The translations under genes and the position numbers were made by a program. 64,000 nt of DNA from Kaistella solincola (GTDB lineage: Bacteria; Bacteroidota; Bacteroidia; Flavobacteriales; Weeksellaceae): contig NZ_JSYK01000003.1 in NCBI RefSeq assembly GCF_000812875.1, positions 1,054,001 through 1,118,000 on the forward strand, written 5' to 3'. Shown in pieces: positions 34,618-43,497 of this stretch (within the stretch, counting starts at the first letter, position 1; each line of letters starts with the position of its first letter). The notes under the pieces are model-generated. The model did not search any database. It saw only the letters and a list, made by a program, of their open reading frames with translations, and was not told where the DNA came from.

Positions 34618-36060
34618 ATGGAATTATCACAACTCGAACCGCAGATCGTCTGGAAGAATTTTGCAGCTTTAAATTCGGTGCCGCGTCCTTCAAAAAAAGA
34701 AGAAAAAGTAATTGAATTTATAAAAAATTTCGGCGAAAAACTCAATCTGGAAACTACCGTTGATGAAGTCGGAAATGTCATTATCAAAAAACCTGCAACC
34801 GCCGGCATGGAAGACCGCAAGCCAATTGTACTGCAGTCGCATCTGGATATGGTTTGCCAGAAAAATAACGACGTAAACTTCGATTTTGAAAGTGAAGGAA
34901 TTCAAATGGAAGTTTCGGGCGATTGGGTAAAAGCTAAAGGCACTACTTTAGGTGCGGATAACGGTTTGGGCGTCGCCTCGATCATGAGTATCCTGGAAAG
35001 CGATAATATTCCGCATCCGGCTCTTGAAGCACTTTTCACCATCGATGAAGAAACCGGAATGACCGGAGCAAAAGGTTTAAAACCCGGTCAGCTTCACGGC
35101 GAAATTTTGCTGAATTTGGATACCGAAGAAGATGATGAAATCGATATCGGCTGCGCGGGTGGAATTGATGTTACAGCCTCACAAAATTATAATCTGGAAG
35201 ACGCCAAAGGACAAATTGTAAAAATTACCGTTCAGGGCTTGCAGGGTGGTCACTCGGGAATGGATATTCACAAAGGTTTCGGAAATTCCAACGTGCTTTT
35301 GGGCAGACTATTGTACACCGGACTTTACAACCAAAATATTCAGCTGATTTCCATTGACAGCGGTGGTTTGCGTAATGCAATTCCGCGGGAAGGAAATGCC
35401 GTTTTATCGGTGCGAAACGCGGTTGAATTCATTGAAAACACAAGTATTTTAAAGCAGGAAATCCTGGAAGAATTTGCGGAAATTGAAAAAGATTTGCAGA
35501 TCAACATCGAAAATTTTTCCAGCGAAGAAAAAGCCATTTCGGAAAAAGATTCAAAAAACATTATTTTAGCTTTAAAATCAGCACACAACGGCGTTTACAG
35601 AATGTCGCCGGATGTGAAAGATTTGGTGGAATCTTCAAACAATATTGCGCGTGTGGAACTGCAGAACGGTGCTTTGAAAATTTTAAATCTTTCCCGCTCA
35701 TCTGTAGAATCTTCGAAAAATTCGGTCGCAGAGCAGCTAAAATCTGTCTACGAACTTGCCGGAATGGAGGTGGAATTCAGCGGTTCTTATCCAGGCTGGA
35801 AACCAAAACCAGGTTCTGAAATCGTGCAGATTATGGAAAAAATATACGAAAAAGATTTCGGTGCAAAACCAGCTGTCGTTGCTTGCCACGCCGGTTTGGA
35901 ATGCGGCATTATCGGCGCCAATTATCCCGAAATGGAAATGGTAAGTTTCGGCCCGACCATCCGCGGCGCACACTCGCCGGATGAAAAAGCAAACATCCCG
36001 TCTTTACAGAAATTCTGGGGCTTTTTGCAGGAAATTTTAGCAAATATTCCGAAGAAATAG
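34618..36060 (+). CDS. pepD: Aminoacyl-histidine dipeptidase (M20C)
   Basis: 480 residues. The dinuclear zinc ligands are in VLQSHLDMVCQKN (His, Asp), GTTLGADNGLGVA, TIDEETGMTGA (Glu pair) and VACHAGLECGI. The lid domain includes GLQGGHSGMDIHKGFGN. It hydrolyses dipeptides with N- or C-terminal His, such as carnosine, in the cytosol. Length and motif order match E. coli PepD. It has its own -7 element and terminator. Confidence 0.96.
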   Translation: MELSQLEPQIVWKNFAALNSVPRPSKKEEKVIEFIKNFGEKLNLETTVDEVGNVIIKKPATAGMEDRKPIVLQSHLDMVCQKNNDVNFDFESEGIQMEVSGDWVKAKGTTLGADNGLGVASIMSILESDNIPHPALEALFTIDEETGMTGAKGLKPGQLHGEILLNLDTEEDDEIDIGCAGGIDVTASQNYNLEDAKGQIVKITVQGLQGGHSGMDIHKGFGNSNVLLGRLLYTGLYNQNIQLISIDSGGLRNAIPREGNAVLSVRNAVEFIENTSILKQEILEEFAEIEKDLQINIENFSSEEKAISEKDSKNIILALKSAHNGVYRMSPDVKDLVESSNNIARVELQNGALKILNLSRSSVESSKNSVAEQLKSVYELAGMEVEFSGSYPGWKPKPGSEIVQIMEKIYEKDFGAKPAVVACHAGLECGIIGANYPEMEMVSFGPTIRGAHSPDEKANIPSLQKFWGFLQEILANIPKK

Positions 36061-36080
36061 ATTACCACCTTTCAATAAAT

Positions 36081-36116
36081 AAAAGCGATATACAATATTT
36101 GTGTTTCGCTTTTTTA
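36081..36116 (+). terminator. Terminator after pepD
   Basis: AAAAGCGA (36081-36088) pairs with TCGCTTTT (36106-36113), followed by T's. The long loop can fold further. Confidence 0.7.
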
Positions 36117-36161
36117 TTTAAAATTCGCCGCTATTCGGGCAGATTTTGTCAAAATAGCTTT

Positions 36162-37058
36162 CTACCTTTCGGAATTTATATGTTGGTTCTGAAATTTTTT
36201 CCGGAAAATATTAGGGCTTTCACCGGCAATTTTCTTGAAATATTTTCCGAAATGCGATTTGTCGGAAAAGCCCAGCTCAAAAGAAATTTCAGTTACTGAA
36301 AGATCGGTGTTTAACAACAATCGTTCCGCCTCCAGAATCACGCGGTTTTGAATTAAATTCTCCGCTGAAACATCGAGTTTTTCTTTCACCAAAGCATTGA
36401 GATAATTTGCAGAAATAGCCAAATATTTGGCATAATCTGAGGTTCTTTTTAAATCTTTAAAATGAAGTTCAATAAGATTTTTAAACTGCTCTATATGCGA
36501 ATTTTTCCGGTTTGTCTTAAATTTAATATAATCGGCATTATTGGTTTTCCGGATGAATTTTAACATCGAAACTTTCAGCATCAGGCAGATGATTTCTTTG
36601 TTCAAAAGCGCCGCTGACTCGAATTCTTTTTTTATATCTGAAATGCCGTGGCGGAAATTAATGAAGCCACTTTTAGAAAAATCCATCATCGGCGGTAAAT
36701 CCGAAAAAGCCGTATCATTTTTAATTTTCCGATTTCCTGTGTAAATCAGGTTGTAAAAAGAACGCGTAAAAAGTACCGCTTCACCGGCAAAATTTTCGAC
36801 TTCCGAAAACCGGAAAACCTGATTGTAATCCACGAAAAAAACACGGCTTTTTTTCAGGTCGTAAATTTCATGGTCGATGAGAAGTTTTCCCGCACCGCTT
36901 TCCACCGTCATCAATGTGTAAAATTTACTCTTGAAGGCATCACTGCGGGAAAATATTTCACCCAGTTCTTTTCCGTTTAGAAATATGAATTCACCTTCCA
37001 GCGAATTTGTTTTCTTTAATGAATTGATGGTAACAGAATTGATTTTTGTTTTCGCCAT
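36162..37058 (-). CDS. AraC family transcriptional regulator
   Basis: 298 residues. The N-terminal ~170 residues form a cupin-like sensing domain (FILNGKELGEIFSRSD-type strands, GKLLIDHEIYDLKKSRVFFVD). The C-terminal ~100 residues carry the double helix-turn-helix: YLAISANYLNALVKEKLDVSAENLIQNR and LSVTEISFELGFSDKSHFGKYFKKIAGESP. The ligand is unknown. Its likely targets are not adjacent; the flanking genes are pepD (convergent) and the racemase (same strand, 86 bp upstream). Confidence 0.93.
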   Translation of the reverse strand: MAKTKINSVTINSLKKTNSLEGEFIFLNGKELGEIFSRSDAFKSKFYTLMTVESGAGKLLIDHEIYDLKKSRVFFVDYNQVFRFSEVENFAGEAVLFTRSFYNLIYTGNRKIKNDTAFSDLPPMMDFSKSGFINFRHGISDIKKEFESAALLNKEIICLMLKVSMLKFIRKTNNADYIKFKTNRKNSHIEQFKNLIELHFKDLKRTSDYAKYLAISANYLNALVKEKLDVSAENLIQNRVILEAERLLLNTDLSVTEISFELGFSDKSHFGKYFKKIAGESPNIFRKKFQNQHINSER

Positions 37059-37082
37059 TGGTAGAACATATTACTAACCAAA

Positions 37083-37090
37083 CAAAGGTA
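37083..37090 (-). promoter_or_regulatory. -7 element of the AraC-type gene
   Basis: CAAAGGTA on the plus strand reads TACCTTTG on the minus strand, 24 bp upstream of the ATG at 37058. Confidence 0.45.
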
Positions 37091-37108
37091 AAACAAACCA
37101 TTTTAATG

Positions 37109-37138
37109 AAAAAATTCGGCCTTAAAACACCTAAATTC
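37109..37138. repeat. Hairpin-family repeat near the racemase stop
   Basis: Core TTCGGCCTTAAAACACCTAA between A-rich and T-poor arms. It is a decayed copy with weak pairing. Confidence 0.4.
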
Positions 37139-37144
37139 TATGAT

Positions 37145-38266
37145 TTAGTTCAAACATAAATAATGATCTGAACTACCGCCAAGGTGAACAACTTCAGTTT
37201 TCACCTTTTTGTCTACGTAATCGGAATTCATGGCGCGCAAAACCGCCATATAATTCATGCTGAAATCGATGGTGTCGCCAACCTCCAGATTTTCAGAATT
37301 TTCACCTAAATCTAAAATCAGCATATCCGAACTCGCGCCAATAATTTCGATATCGGAATTTAAAGCCTGAATATCTTTATGATCAATATCCAGCAAACCG
37401 ACATCAACAATGGCGCGCAGCGAAAGTTTTCCTTTTTCATTTTCGGAAAAAACAGGTGTTTCGCCGGTTAAATTTGTCCCGGGGGTTCCGGACGGAATCG
37501 TTGGTTTTTGCTGCATTTCGATAATTTCAGCGGTCAGCGTGAAAACATCGTGGTACATTCCGCTGAGCAGGGAATCCTGATAGACATTCGTACCAAAAAA
37601 CAAAGTTTCACCAACCCGGAAATGATTGATTCCAAACGGAACTTCATTGGTAAAAATAAGTGGAATTGTCACCGAAGAACCACCGGAAATGTACGGAATT
37701 TTCTCACCGGAATGTTCTTCCACGATTTCTTTGAAACGGTTGAGCTTGGACAATTTCTTCTCGTCTGGTAAGATGCCGTTCAGGCAATTCAAATTGGTTC
37801 CCAGACCAACGACTTCAATATTCGGCAGCGCCAAAACGTCGTCGTAGAAAGACATCAGGTTGCGCGCCATAATTCCCTCACGCAGCTCGCCCATTTCGAC
37901 CATGAGCACCACTTTGTGGGTTTTCTGCTGTTTTACGGCTTCCGCGGAAAGCACTTCCAGCGTCGCAAGCTCGGTATTGAAACTTACATCAGCAAACTGC
38001 ACAATGCTTTTTGCCAAACGTTTTGCAGGAGGTTTAATGTAAATCGTCTGCGTTTTTGGTGAAAGTTTTTTGATGGTTTTCAGATTGCTTAGCCGCGAAT
38101 CGCAAATCTCGGTGTTGCTGATATTGAGCAAAACTTCCAGGAATTTTTCGTTGCCACACAGCAGTTTTGCTACAATCGCCCACTCGATTTCGTGTTCGCG
38201 GAAAAGTTGATCCAGAACTTTGAAATTATGACGCAATTTTGTAGCATGTAAAGTAATATATGACAT
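37145..38266 (-). CDS. Alanine/ornithine racemase-family PLP enzyme
   Basis: 373 residues, a fold-III PLP barrel. The N-terminus YITLHATKLRHNFKVLDQLFREHEIEWAIVAKLLCGN places the PLP-binding Lys in AIVAKLLCGN. Further marks are FNTELATLEVLS, VVLMVEMGELREGIM, VGLGTNLNCLNG, ISGGSSVTIPLI and NHFRVGETLFFGTN. Biosynthetic alanine racemase has a different C-terminal domain, so I place it in the ornithine-racemase-like (YhfX/OrR) group. The substrate is uncertain. It starts one base after the GNAT gene ends and is cotranscribed with it. Confidence 0.87.
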   Translation of the reverse strand: MSYITLHATKLRHNFKVLDQLFREHEIEWAIVAKLLCGNEKFLEVLLNISNTEICDSRLSNLKTIKKLSPKTQTIYIKPPAKRLAKSIVQFADVSFNTELATLEVLSAEAVKQQKTHKVVLMVEMGELREGIMARNLMSFYDDVLALPNIEVVGLGTNLNCLNGILPDEKKLSKLNRFKEIVEEHSGEKIPYISGGSSVTIPLIFTNEVPFGINHFRVGETLFFGTNVYQDSLLSGMYHDVFTLTAEIIEMQQKPTIPSGTPGTNLTGETPVFSENEKGKLSLRAIVDVGLLDIDHKDIQALNSDIEIIGASSDMLILDLGENSENLEVGDTIDFSMNYMAVLRAMNSDYVDKKVKTEVVHLGGSSDHYLCLN

Positions 38267-38267
38267 C

Positions 38268-38714
38268 TTATTTTTTTAATCTCATTTCGAGATATTTGCT
38301 TGTAAAACCAAGGTTTTGGTAAAGGAATTTTGCCGGATTATCCGGTTCACAGTGAAGCGCCATATCGCCTTCGGAAACTTCTATTGCGGTCTGCATCAGT
38401 CTTTTGCCAAGCCCCTGACCGCGCATTGATTTGTCGGTAGCTATATATACCAGAATATTTTCCGGAATATAACCTTGCATGCCGGTTTTGTTCACCACCA
38501 CGGCGCCTGCAATGCGTTGTGTCACGGTATTAAAAGCACTCAGCACCACACCGCCGGGTTTATTATCAATTCCAAAAGCGTAATTCACCGCTTTTTCTAT
38601 TTCGGCTTTCGGATCGCCGTATTGCTCCAGACTTTCCACCAGAAAATCTATAATATCTTCTTTTGTGTGTTCGTCTGCTATATTTTCGTGGGTATAAATA
38701 TTTATTTTAATCAT
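38268..38714 (-). CDS. GNAT family N-acetyltransferase
   Basis: 148 residues. The acetyl-CoA-binding motif A is IATDKSMRGQGLGKRLMQTAIE, and motif B resembles ALHCEPDNPAKFLYQNLGF. The acceptor is unknown. It sits between the universal stress protein gene (11 bp upstream) and the racemase (1 bp downstream), so an amino acid or amine linked to the racemase product is a possible substrate, by inference only. Confidence 0.92.
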   Translation of the reverse strand: MIKINIYTHENIADEHTKEDIIDFLVESLEQYGDPKAEIEKAVNYAFGIDNKPGGVVLSAFNTVTQRIAGAVVVNKTGMQGYIPENILVYIATDKSMRGQGLGKRLMQTAIEVSEGDMALHCEPDNPAKFLYQNLGFTSKYLEMRLKK

Positions 38715-38725
38715 TATTTTAATTT

Positions 38726-39631
38726 TTATCCGGGAAACGGCAAAGTCACGTCGAAACCTGTAAGCGGCTCTTCGCTAATTCGTTCACCTTTTGTCTTCAC
38801 AATAAAAAGCGGGACATCGGTGCCGTTAATCATTTTTTTAAAGAAATTTTCAGCCATAAAAGATTTCCAGGAATTTTCGTCCTGATCCGCCAATACGATA
38901 ATATCGCTTTCTTCGCGCTGTGCGGTTTCTACAATTTCGTCGGCATTATCCGCGCACAGTTTGAACTCCGAAACATAATCAGCCCCTTTCGTCTGCATTA
39001 CTTTCCGCATTTCAGCGTAAGATTTTTTAATCATAGCAAGCCGCTCAGCATCTGCAACACCTAATAAGTTAATTCCACCTTCATTTTTTTCGGCCAAAAC
39101 AAGGGAAATTTTTGCTTTTTCAGCTAAATCATTTTCTACACGAACCGGCAAAAGGATTTTCTTGAAATGCGTTTTTTTTGTAAAAGTCTCTGGAACCAAA
39201 AGCACCGAAGTTGCCGCGTACTGCAGGATATTGTACGAATTGGAACCTAAAATAAAGCTTTTCACATCCTGTTTTCCCGAGGTTCCAAGAACAACTAAAT
39301 CCACACTTTCTTCCCGAATCAGTTCATTAATGCTGGCAGTAAGACCTTGCGTGCTTAGCTTAATTTCGATTTCGATATTGAAATTCTGCTGAAGCGCTCC
39401 GCGGATCTCATTAAGTTTAAGCTGCGCCACGTCAAGCGATTGCTGCACAATTTCGGAACCTATTACCTGCTTTCCGCCGCGATCCATTAAATAATAAGTG
39501 TGTACGACATGCAGAATAATTATTTTCGAACCGTGGCGCATTGCCATTTCCGTCGCCAAACGCACAGCGTTTTCTGCTTTCGCGGAAAAATCCGTAGGAA
39601 CTAAAAGTGTTTTCAATGGACTGCTCATCAT
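38726..39631 (-). CDS. Universal stress protein, tandem UspA domains
   Basis: 301 residues with two UspA-like halves: about 5-150 (KTLLVPTDFSAKAENAVRLATEMA; DLVVLGTSGKQDVKSFILGSNS) and 155-290 (KKILLPVRVENDLAEKAKISL; DIIVLADQDENSWKSFMAENFF). The first half keeps a G-x2-G-x9-GS-like ATP motif and the second half is degenerate. First gene of the USP-GNAT-racemase unit. A second ATG at 39628 is an alternative start. A TAAATTTG element lies 20 bp upstream on this strand (39651-39658). Confidence 0.92.
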   Translation of the reverse strand: MMSSPLKTLLVPTDFSAKAENAVRLATEMAMRHGSKIIILHVVHTYYLMDRGGKQVIGSEIVQQSLDVAQLKLNEIRGALQQNFNIEIEIKLSTQGLTASINELIREESVDLVVLGTSGKQDVKSFILGSNSYNILQYAATSVLLVPETFTKKTHFKKILLPVRVENDLAEKAKISLVLAEKNEGGINLLGVADAERLAMIKKSYAEMRKVMQTKGADYVSEFKLCADNADEIVETAQREESDIIVLADQDENSWKSFMAENFFKKMINGTDVPLFIVKTKGERISEEPLTGFDVTLPFPG

Positions 39632-39876
39632 CAGAGTATTTTATGGTTTGCAAATTTATGGGCTCGAATTTCAAAAGCGTGGCTAAAAAAAGCCGGTTTG
39701 TGGTATCAATTATCTTCTTTAAGAATGTATTTTGACACACAAATTAAATAAGAAAATCTGCTAAATGATTTTTCGTTCATTAAATATCGGAAAATTTAAA
39801 TTGAAAAATTATCTGCTTTATGATCATATTTTCTTCAATTTCAAAAAATATTATCTTTAACTTCAAATTCATTGCC

Positions 39877-40425
39877 ATGAAAAATACCGAGACTAATGAC
39901 GCTTTGCTAAAGATTTTAAAAAAACGTTTCGACCAAAATATGCAGCGGCACGAAAATTTAAGCTGGAGCGAAATTGAAAAAAAACTGCAGAATAACGCCG
40001 AAAAATTAAACTCTTTACAGCTTATGGAAGCCAGCGGCGGCGAACCGGATGTAGTGGGTTTTGATGAAAAAAGCAATAAATTTCTCTTTTTCGATTGTGC
40101 TCCGGAAAGTCCCGCGGGCAGACGAAGTTTTTGCTACGACAAAGCGGCGCTGGAAAAACGCAAAGAAAACAAACCGAAAAATAATGCCGAAGAAGCGGCA
40201 AAATTAATGGGAATTGAACTGCTGACCGAAGAAGAATATCATTTTCTGCAAACTCTGGGAAAGTTCGACACGAAAACTTCAAGCTGGTTGAAAACTCCGG
40301 AAAACATCCGTAAACTTGGTGGTGCTATTTTCGGTGATTGTCGCTATGACACGGTTTTCATTTACCACAACGGCGCAGAATCTTATTACGCTTCTCGCGG
40401 CTTTCGCGGTGTTTTACGCGTTTAG
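39877..40425 (+). CDS. DUF4256 family protein
   Basis: 182 residues from ATG 39877 (MKNTETNDALLKILKKRFDQ); the longer frame to 39820 is unsupported. Recognised by LQLMEASGGEPDVVGFDEKSNKFLFFDCAPESPAGRRSFCYD, KLMGIELLTEEEYHFLQ and GDCRYDTVFIYHNGAESYYASRGFRG. No function is established. No signal peptide. It is a single gene and a hairpin-family repeat (about 40431-40463) follows. Confidence 0.88.
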   Translation: MKNTETNDALLKILKKRFDQNMQRHENLSWSEIEKKLQNNAEKLNSLQLMEASGGEPDVVGFDEKSNKFLFFDCAPESPAGRRSFCYDKAALEKRKENKPKNNAEEAAKLMGIELLTEEEYHFLQTLGKFDTKTSSWLKTPENIRKLGGAIFGDCRYDTVFIYHNGAESYYASRGFRGVLRV

Positions 40426-40481
40426 AACTTCAGAAAAATTAGTCGTTAAAAGGGCAAATTTTTCGGTTTTTTCCGAACGTT

Positions 40482-40928
40482 TTAAGCCAAAATATTCAGT
40501 GTATTTTCGTCTTTTTTACCATCGTAATATTTCCCGAGCGCTTTGCTGAAAATGCGGTATTTTCCCTCGGAAAACTTTTTTGGATTTTCTTCGACCATGA
40601 AATTAAACAAGGTGAGACATGATTTAAATTTCAGAAAATCCGGATAGCCAAAAATCTGCTCCGCCGATTTTCCGTGTACGTCATCAACCAAAATTTTTGT
40701 TAACCGCAACAGCCTTTCACCTAAAACTTCGTGGGTCAAATACGCTTCAGCTTCCGCTAAATCCTGAATTTCAAATTCGCGCGCGATGGCAGATCTTCCC
40801 AAACCTTTAATCTGCGGAAAAATATACCACATCCAGTGCGTAGTTTTTTTACCGTTTTTCAGTTCCTGCAAAGCATCTTCGAAAGAATTTTTCTGCGCCT
40901 CGACGAAACGGTTTAATTGAGTTTCCAT
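40482..40928 (-). CDS. DUF1810 family protein
   Basis: 148 residues from ATG 40928 (METQLNRFVEAQKNSFEDALQELKNGKK). The frame continues upstream for 33 residues without family similarity. The diagnostic stretch is THWMWYIFPQIKGLGRSAIAREFEIQDLAEAEAYLTHEVLGERL, followed by FGYPDFLKFKSCLTLF. Old literature calls the group calpastatin-like, but the function is not known. Confidence 0.9.
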   Translation of the reverse strand: METQLNRFVEAQKNSFEDALQELKNGKKTTHWMWYIFPQIKGLGRSAIAREFEIQDLAEAEAYLTHEVLGERLLRLTKILVDDVHGKSAEQIFGYPDFLKFKSCLTLFNFMVEENPKKFSEGKYRIFSKALGKYYDGKKDENTLNILA

Positions 40929-41088
40929 TTTTTGTGTTTTAAAGCTTAAAGTTACCGGATTTAATTCAAATTTTTTAGCTGCTTTAAGGGCTAATTTTTC
41001 AAAATTTCTAAAGTCTGCTTTTCTCAAAACCTAACATTTCTCATCGATTTTACCGTGCCGTTTCGGCAAAAAACCGCGCTTTAATGGT

Positions 41089-41096
41089 TATATTTG
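41089..41096 (+). promoter_or_regulatory. -7 element of the 328-residue hypothetical gene
   Basis: TATATTTG lies 15 bp before the ATG at 41112. It also argues against the in-frame TTG at 41094 as the start. Confidence 0.6.
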
Positions 41097-41111
41097 CCAA
41101 AATTTTTATCC

Positions 41112-42095
41112 ATGCGCGAAGCACTTTTCAATCCGTTTCAGGAAATGATTTTCAATGACCAGTTCTGTTTCCTCACCGGTGACCTGACGACCGAAAAAAT
41201 GTCGGTTTATCCGGAGTGGCTGCTGAATCATTTTGATTTTGCCAATGACCGGATTGAAATGATGGACAAATCGAAATCGTATCAGTACAAAGATTTGCAG
41301 CTGCCGTGTTCACCGCGCGTGAAAAAAGCTTTCGAAGCTTTGGAAGAACAAATCCAGACCGCTTATAAAAAAGGCTACGAAGGAATGGCGACGCTGGACG
41401 AGCAGCTGATTTTCCTTTGGGCCGGACGCATGGTGTACGGAATGTTGTACTATGAAATGCGCTACGAAACCACACGACTGATGAAAAAAGGAGAAAATTT
41501 TGACCTTTCCTCATCGCTGCGCGAAAGGTTTGGGAACTTCCATCTGATGATGCAGTCCATCGTGGAACCTATAACTTTCGTGGGCAGAAAACCCTGGACA
41601 ATTGTAGTTTTTCCGCTGAAATATTCCGCGGACATCATCAGTTACCGCGACGATACCATTAATTTGCTTTTCCAGTTCGGCATCAATGGTTTTGGATTTA
41701 TCGCATGTTTGCAGGACAACGGCGTGATCGGCAATAAACAGCAGGAAATTCTGGAAAAAATGAAAGGTCACGTTTTGCATCCGGTGCAGTTTGAGGAGCT
41801 TTTCGCGCGTTTCCACTATTCCGATTATATTTTGCAGTATAAAGCGGAATATGATATTAAAAAAAATATAAACGGAATTACGATTGAAGCACTTCCGATT
41901 GAAGCTAACGCGAACCGGCCGGTTTTCGGATTTTGGGATGAAGATATTTTTGCGCAGCTACTTGCGAATTATTGGTCGGTGTACGGCATTCAGCGCGAAG
42001 ATATTATTCAGTTCCAAAAACCGCCGATGAGTTTTCTGGAAAATCCATACACCAAAGATTTCATTTTACCGGAAAATATCGATTTGCCGTTTTAG
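41112..42095 (+). CDS. Conserved-looking hypothetical protein
   Basis: 327 residues from the ATG at 41112 (MREALFNPFQEMIFNDQFCFLTGDL). Soluble and rich in aromatic residues. The first Cys sits in a CFLTG motif that resembles the HNH/zinc-bearing start of some flavobacterial proteins. A helical middle (EEQIQTAYKKGYEGMATLDEQLIFLWAGRMVYGMLYYEMRY) is followed by VVFPLKYSADIISYRDDTINLLFQFGINGFGFIACLQDNG. No catalytic motif is clear and I do not recognise a family. Own promoter and terminator. Confidence 0.75.
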   Translation: MREALFNPFQEMIFNDQFCFLTGDLTTEKMSVYPEWLLNHFDFANDRIEMMDKSKSYQYKDLQLPCSPRVKKAFEALEEQIQTAYKKGYEGMATLDEQLIFLWAGRMVYGMLYYEMRYETTRLMKKGENFDLSSSLRERFGNFHLMMQSIVEPITFVGRKPWTIVVFPLKYSADIISYRDDTINLLFQFGINGFGFIACLQDNGVIGNKQQEILEKMKGHVLHPVQFEELFARFHYSDYILQYKAEYDIKKNINGITIEALPIEANANRPVFGFWDEDIFAQLLANYWSVYGIQREDIIQFQKPPMSFLENPYTKDFILPENIDLPF

Positions 42096-42126
42096 AAAAA
42101 TTTGCCGTTTAACCGGCATTTTTTTC
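42096..42126. terminator. Bidirectional terminator, hairpin-family type
   Basis: TGCCG (42103-42107), loop TTTAAC, CGGCA (42114-42118), with A and T runs on either side. It ends the hypothetical gene (stop 42095) and the convergent permease gene (stop 42109). Confidence 0.85.
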
Positions 42127-43158
42127 ATTTTCAGCTTGCTGTTTTTCTACGTATAATTTATTGACGACCGTCATGATGATGGCAACAACCGGCGTGGCAA
42201 GCAAAACGCCCCAAAAACCGGCGATCAAACCCATCGCGACCTGACCAAAAATGAGCAAAGCAGGTGGAACGCTGACCATTTTTTTCTGAATTAAAGGTTG
42301 AGTGACGGTGCTTTGAACAATTTGGATAAAAGTATACAGGCCGAGCACAAGCAGCGCGGTGTTTGGACCTTGCATCAAGCCCAGTAAAACTGCTGGAACG
42401 AGCGCAATGAGCGGTCCGAAATTCGGGATGAAATTGAGCAAACCGGCGATTAAAGCTAAGGTAAGAATCAGAGGCATACCGAGAATCCAAAGTCCCAAAC
42501 CGGAAAGAACGGCGATGAAAAAAAAGCCGAAGATTTCACCTTTAATCCAGTTTTTCAGCACGCGGTGAATTTCGTCATAAAGATTTTCGGCGGTTTTTTT
42601 TCCTTTCGACGGTACGAGGTGAATGATGCCGCGACGGTAAACACTGGGACCTGCGGTGAAAAATATGGCAAGCAAAAGCACGATATAAATATCACTTAAA
42701 ATTCCGAAAGTTGAAGAGAAAAAGGATTTCAAAGCGGAAGTTGCTTTGCCGGAATTCAGAGACTTGGTAGAATAATTAAGAATTTTTTCGCCCAAAGGTC
42801 TTTCGGAAAGCCAGGTTTTGGCATTGTTGATCGTTTGCGGCAGTTTTTGTGAAAGTTCATCAACCTGAGAATTTAAGCGTGCACCGACGAACCAAAAAAA
42901 CGCGCCGATAATAATGAGATTCAGCACAATTGAAACGATAAGCGCGTAAGGTGAACCGATTTTCAGTTTTTCGGTAATTAAACCTGCGAAGGCGTGAAAA
43001 TAAATACTGATTAAAGCGCCGGCAAGAACCAGTAAAAGCAGATTTAAAAGCGTGCTGAAAAGATAGGCGATTACCACAAAAAGCAAAAGAATTCCGGCGG
43101 CGATCCAGACTTTGTTTTTGAAATCGAGGTTTTTTGAAGCAGGAGAATTTTGATCCAT
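42109..43158 (-). CDS. AI-2E family transporter (PerM/TqsA-like)
   Basis: 349 residues with about eight membrane helices. Recognised by LSTLLNLLLLVLAGALISIYFHAFAGLI, GPSVYRRGIIHLVPSKGKKTAENLYDEIHRVLKNWIKGEI and GLLNFIPNFGPLIALVPAVLLGLMQGP, and the C-terminal VIFGQVAMGLIAGFWGVLLATPVVAII-like segment. Family members export diverse solutes; autoinducer-2 export is shown for only a few. No luxS is nearby, so the substrate is unknown. Confidence 0.9.
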   Translation of the reverse strand: MDQNSPASKNLDFKNKVWIAAGILLLFVVIAYLFSTLLNLLLLVLAGALISIYFHAFAGLITEKLKIGSPYALIVSIVLNLIIIGAFFWFVGARLNSQVDELSQKLPQTINNAKTWLSERPLGEKILNYSTKSLNSGKATSALKSFFSSTFGILSDIYIVLLLAIFFTAGPSVYRRGIIHLVPSKGKKTAENLYDEIHRVLKNWIKGEIFGFFFIAVLSGLGLWILGMPLILTLALIAGLLNFIPNFGPLIALVPAVLLGLMQGPNTALLVLGLYTFIQIVQSTVTQPLIQKKMVSVPPALLIFGQVAMGLIAGFWGVLLATPVVAIIMTVVNKLYVEKQQAENEKNAG

Positions 43159-43497
43159 AAGGCAAGAATTTTATGGTAAAAATGAAGAAGTGCTATTGTA
43201 AAGGTAGAAATTTTGAAATAAAAAATTTTTAAATATCAAAAGCTAAATCGAAAATTTTGGCCTTTTTAGCAGCAAATTGTTTAGAAGTTCAAAAGTTTAA
43301 AATGGAAAAAAATGCGGTTTTAGCACGGAATTTTTTAGAACAACAAAAATTAAAATCGAAAAAAATGATGTTTTGTGCGGGATTTTTTTTAAGACAGTAA
43401 AATATTCTTTAGTTAAAATTGAAATTTTAGCGGTTTAATTGTTTTGTATTAAGTAATTTTGTACCTTATCACTTAATCTAAAAACACCAAAAATTAT
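43159..43497. repeat. 339-bp gap with three tandem hairpin-family units of about 54 bp
   Basis: Units start near 43245, 43299 and 43352. Each has an AAATNGAAAA lead, a GC-rich core (TTGGCCTTTTTAGCAGCAA; TGCGGTTTTAGCACGGAA; TGATGTTTTGTGCGGGA), then a T run and a variable tail. The rest, 43159-43244 and 43406-43497, is AT-rich and holds the promoter of the cold-shock gene. No gene is supported. Confidence 0.75.
43454..43461 (+). promoter_or_regulatory. -7 element of the cold-shock domain gene
   Basis: TAATTTTG, fitting TAnnTTTG, lies 36 bp upstream of the ATG at 43498, leaving a leader of about 30 nt. Confidence 0.55.

Noticed and set aside
40929..41027. 33-residue upstream extension of the DUF1810 frame
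   Set aside because: The family begins at METQLNRFVEAQ; the upstream part is unrelated.
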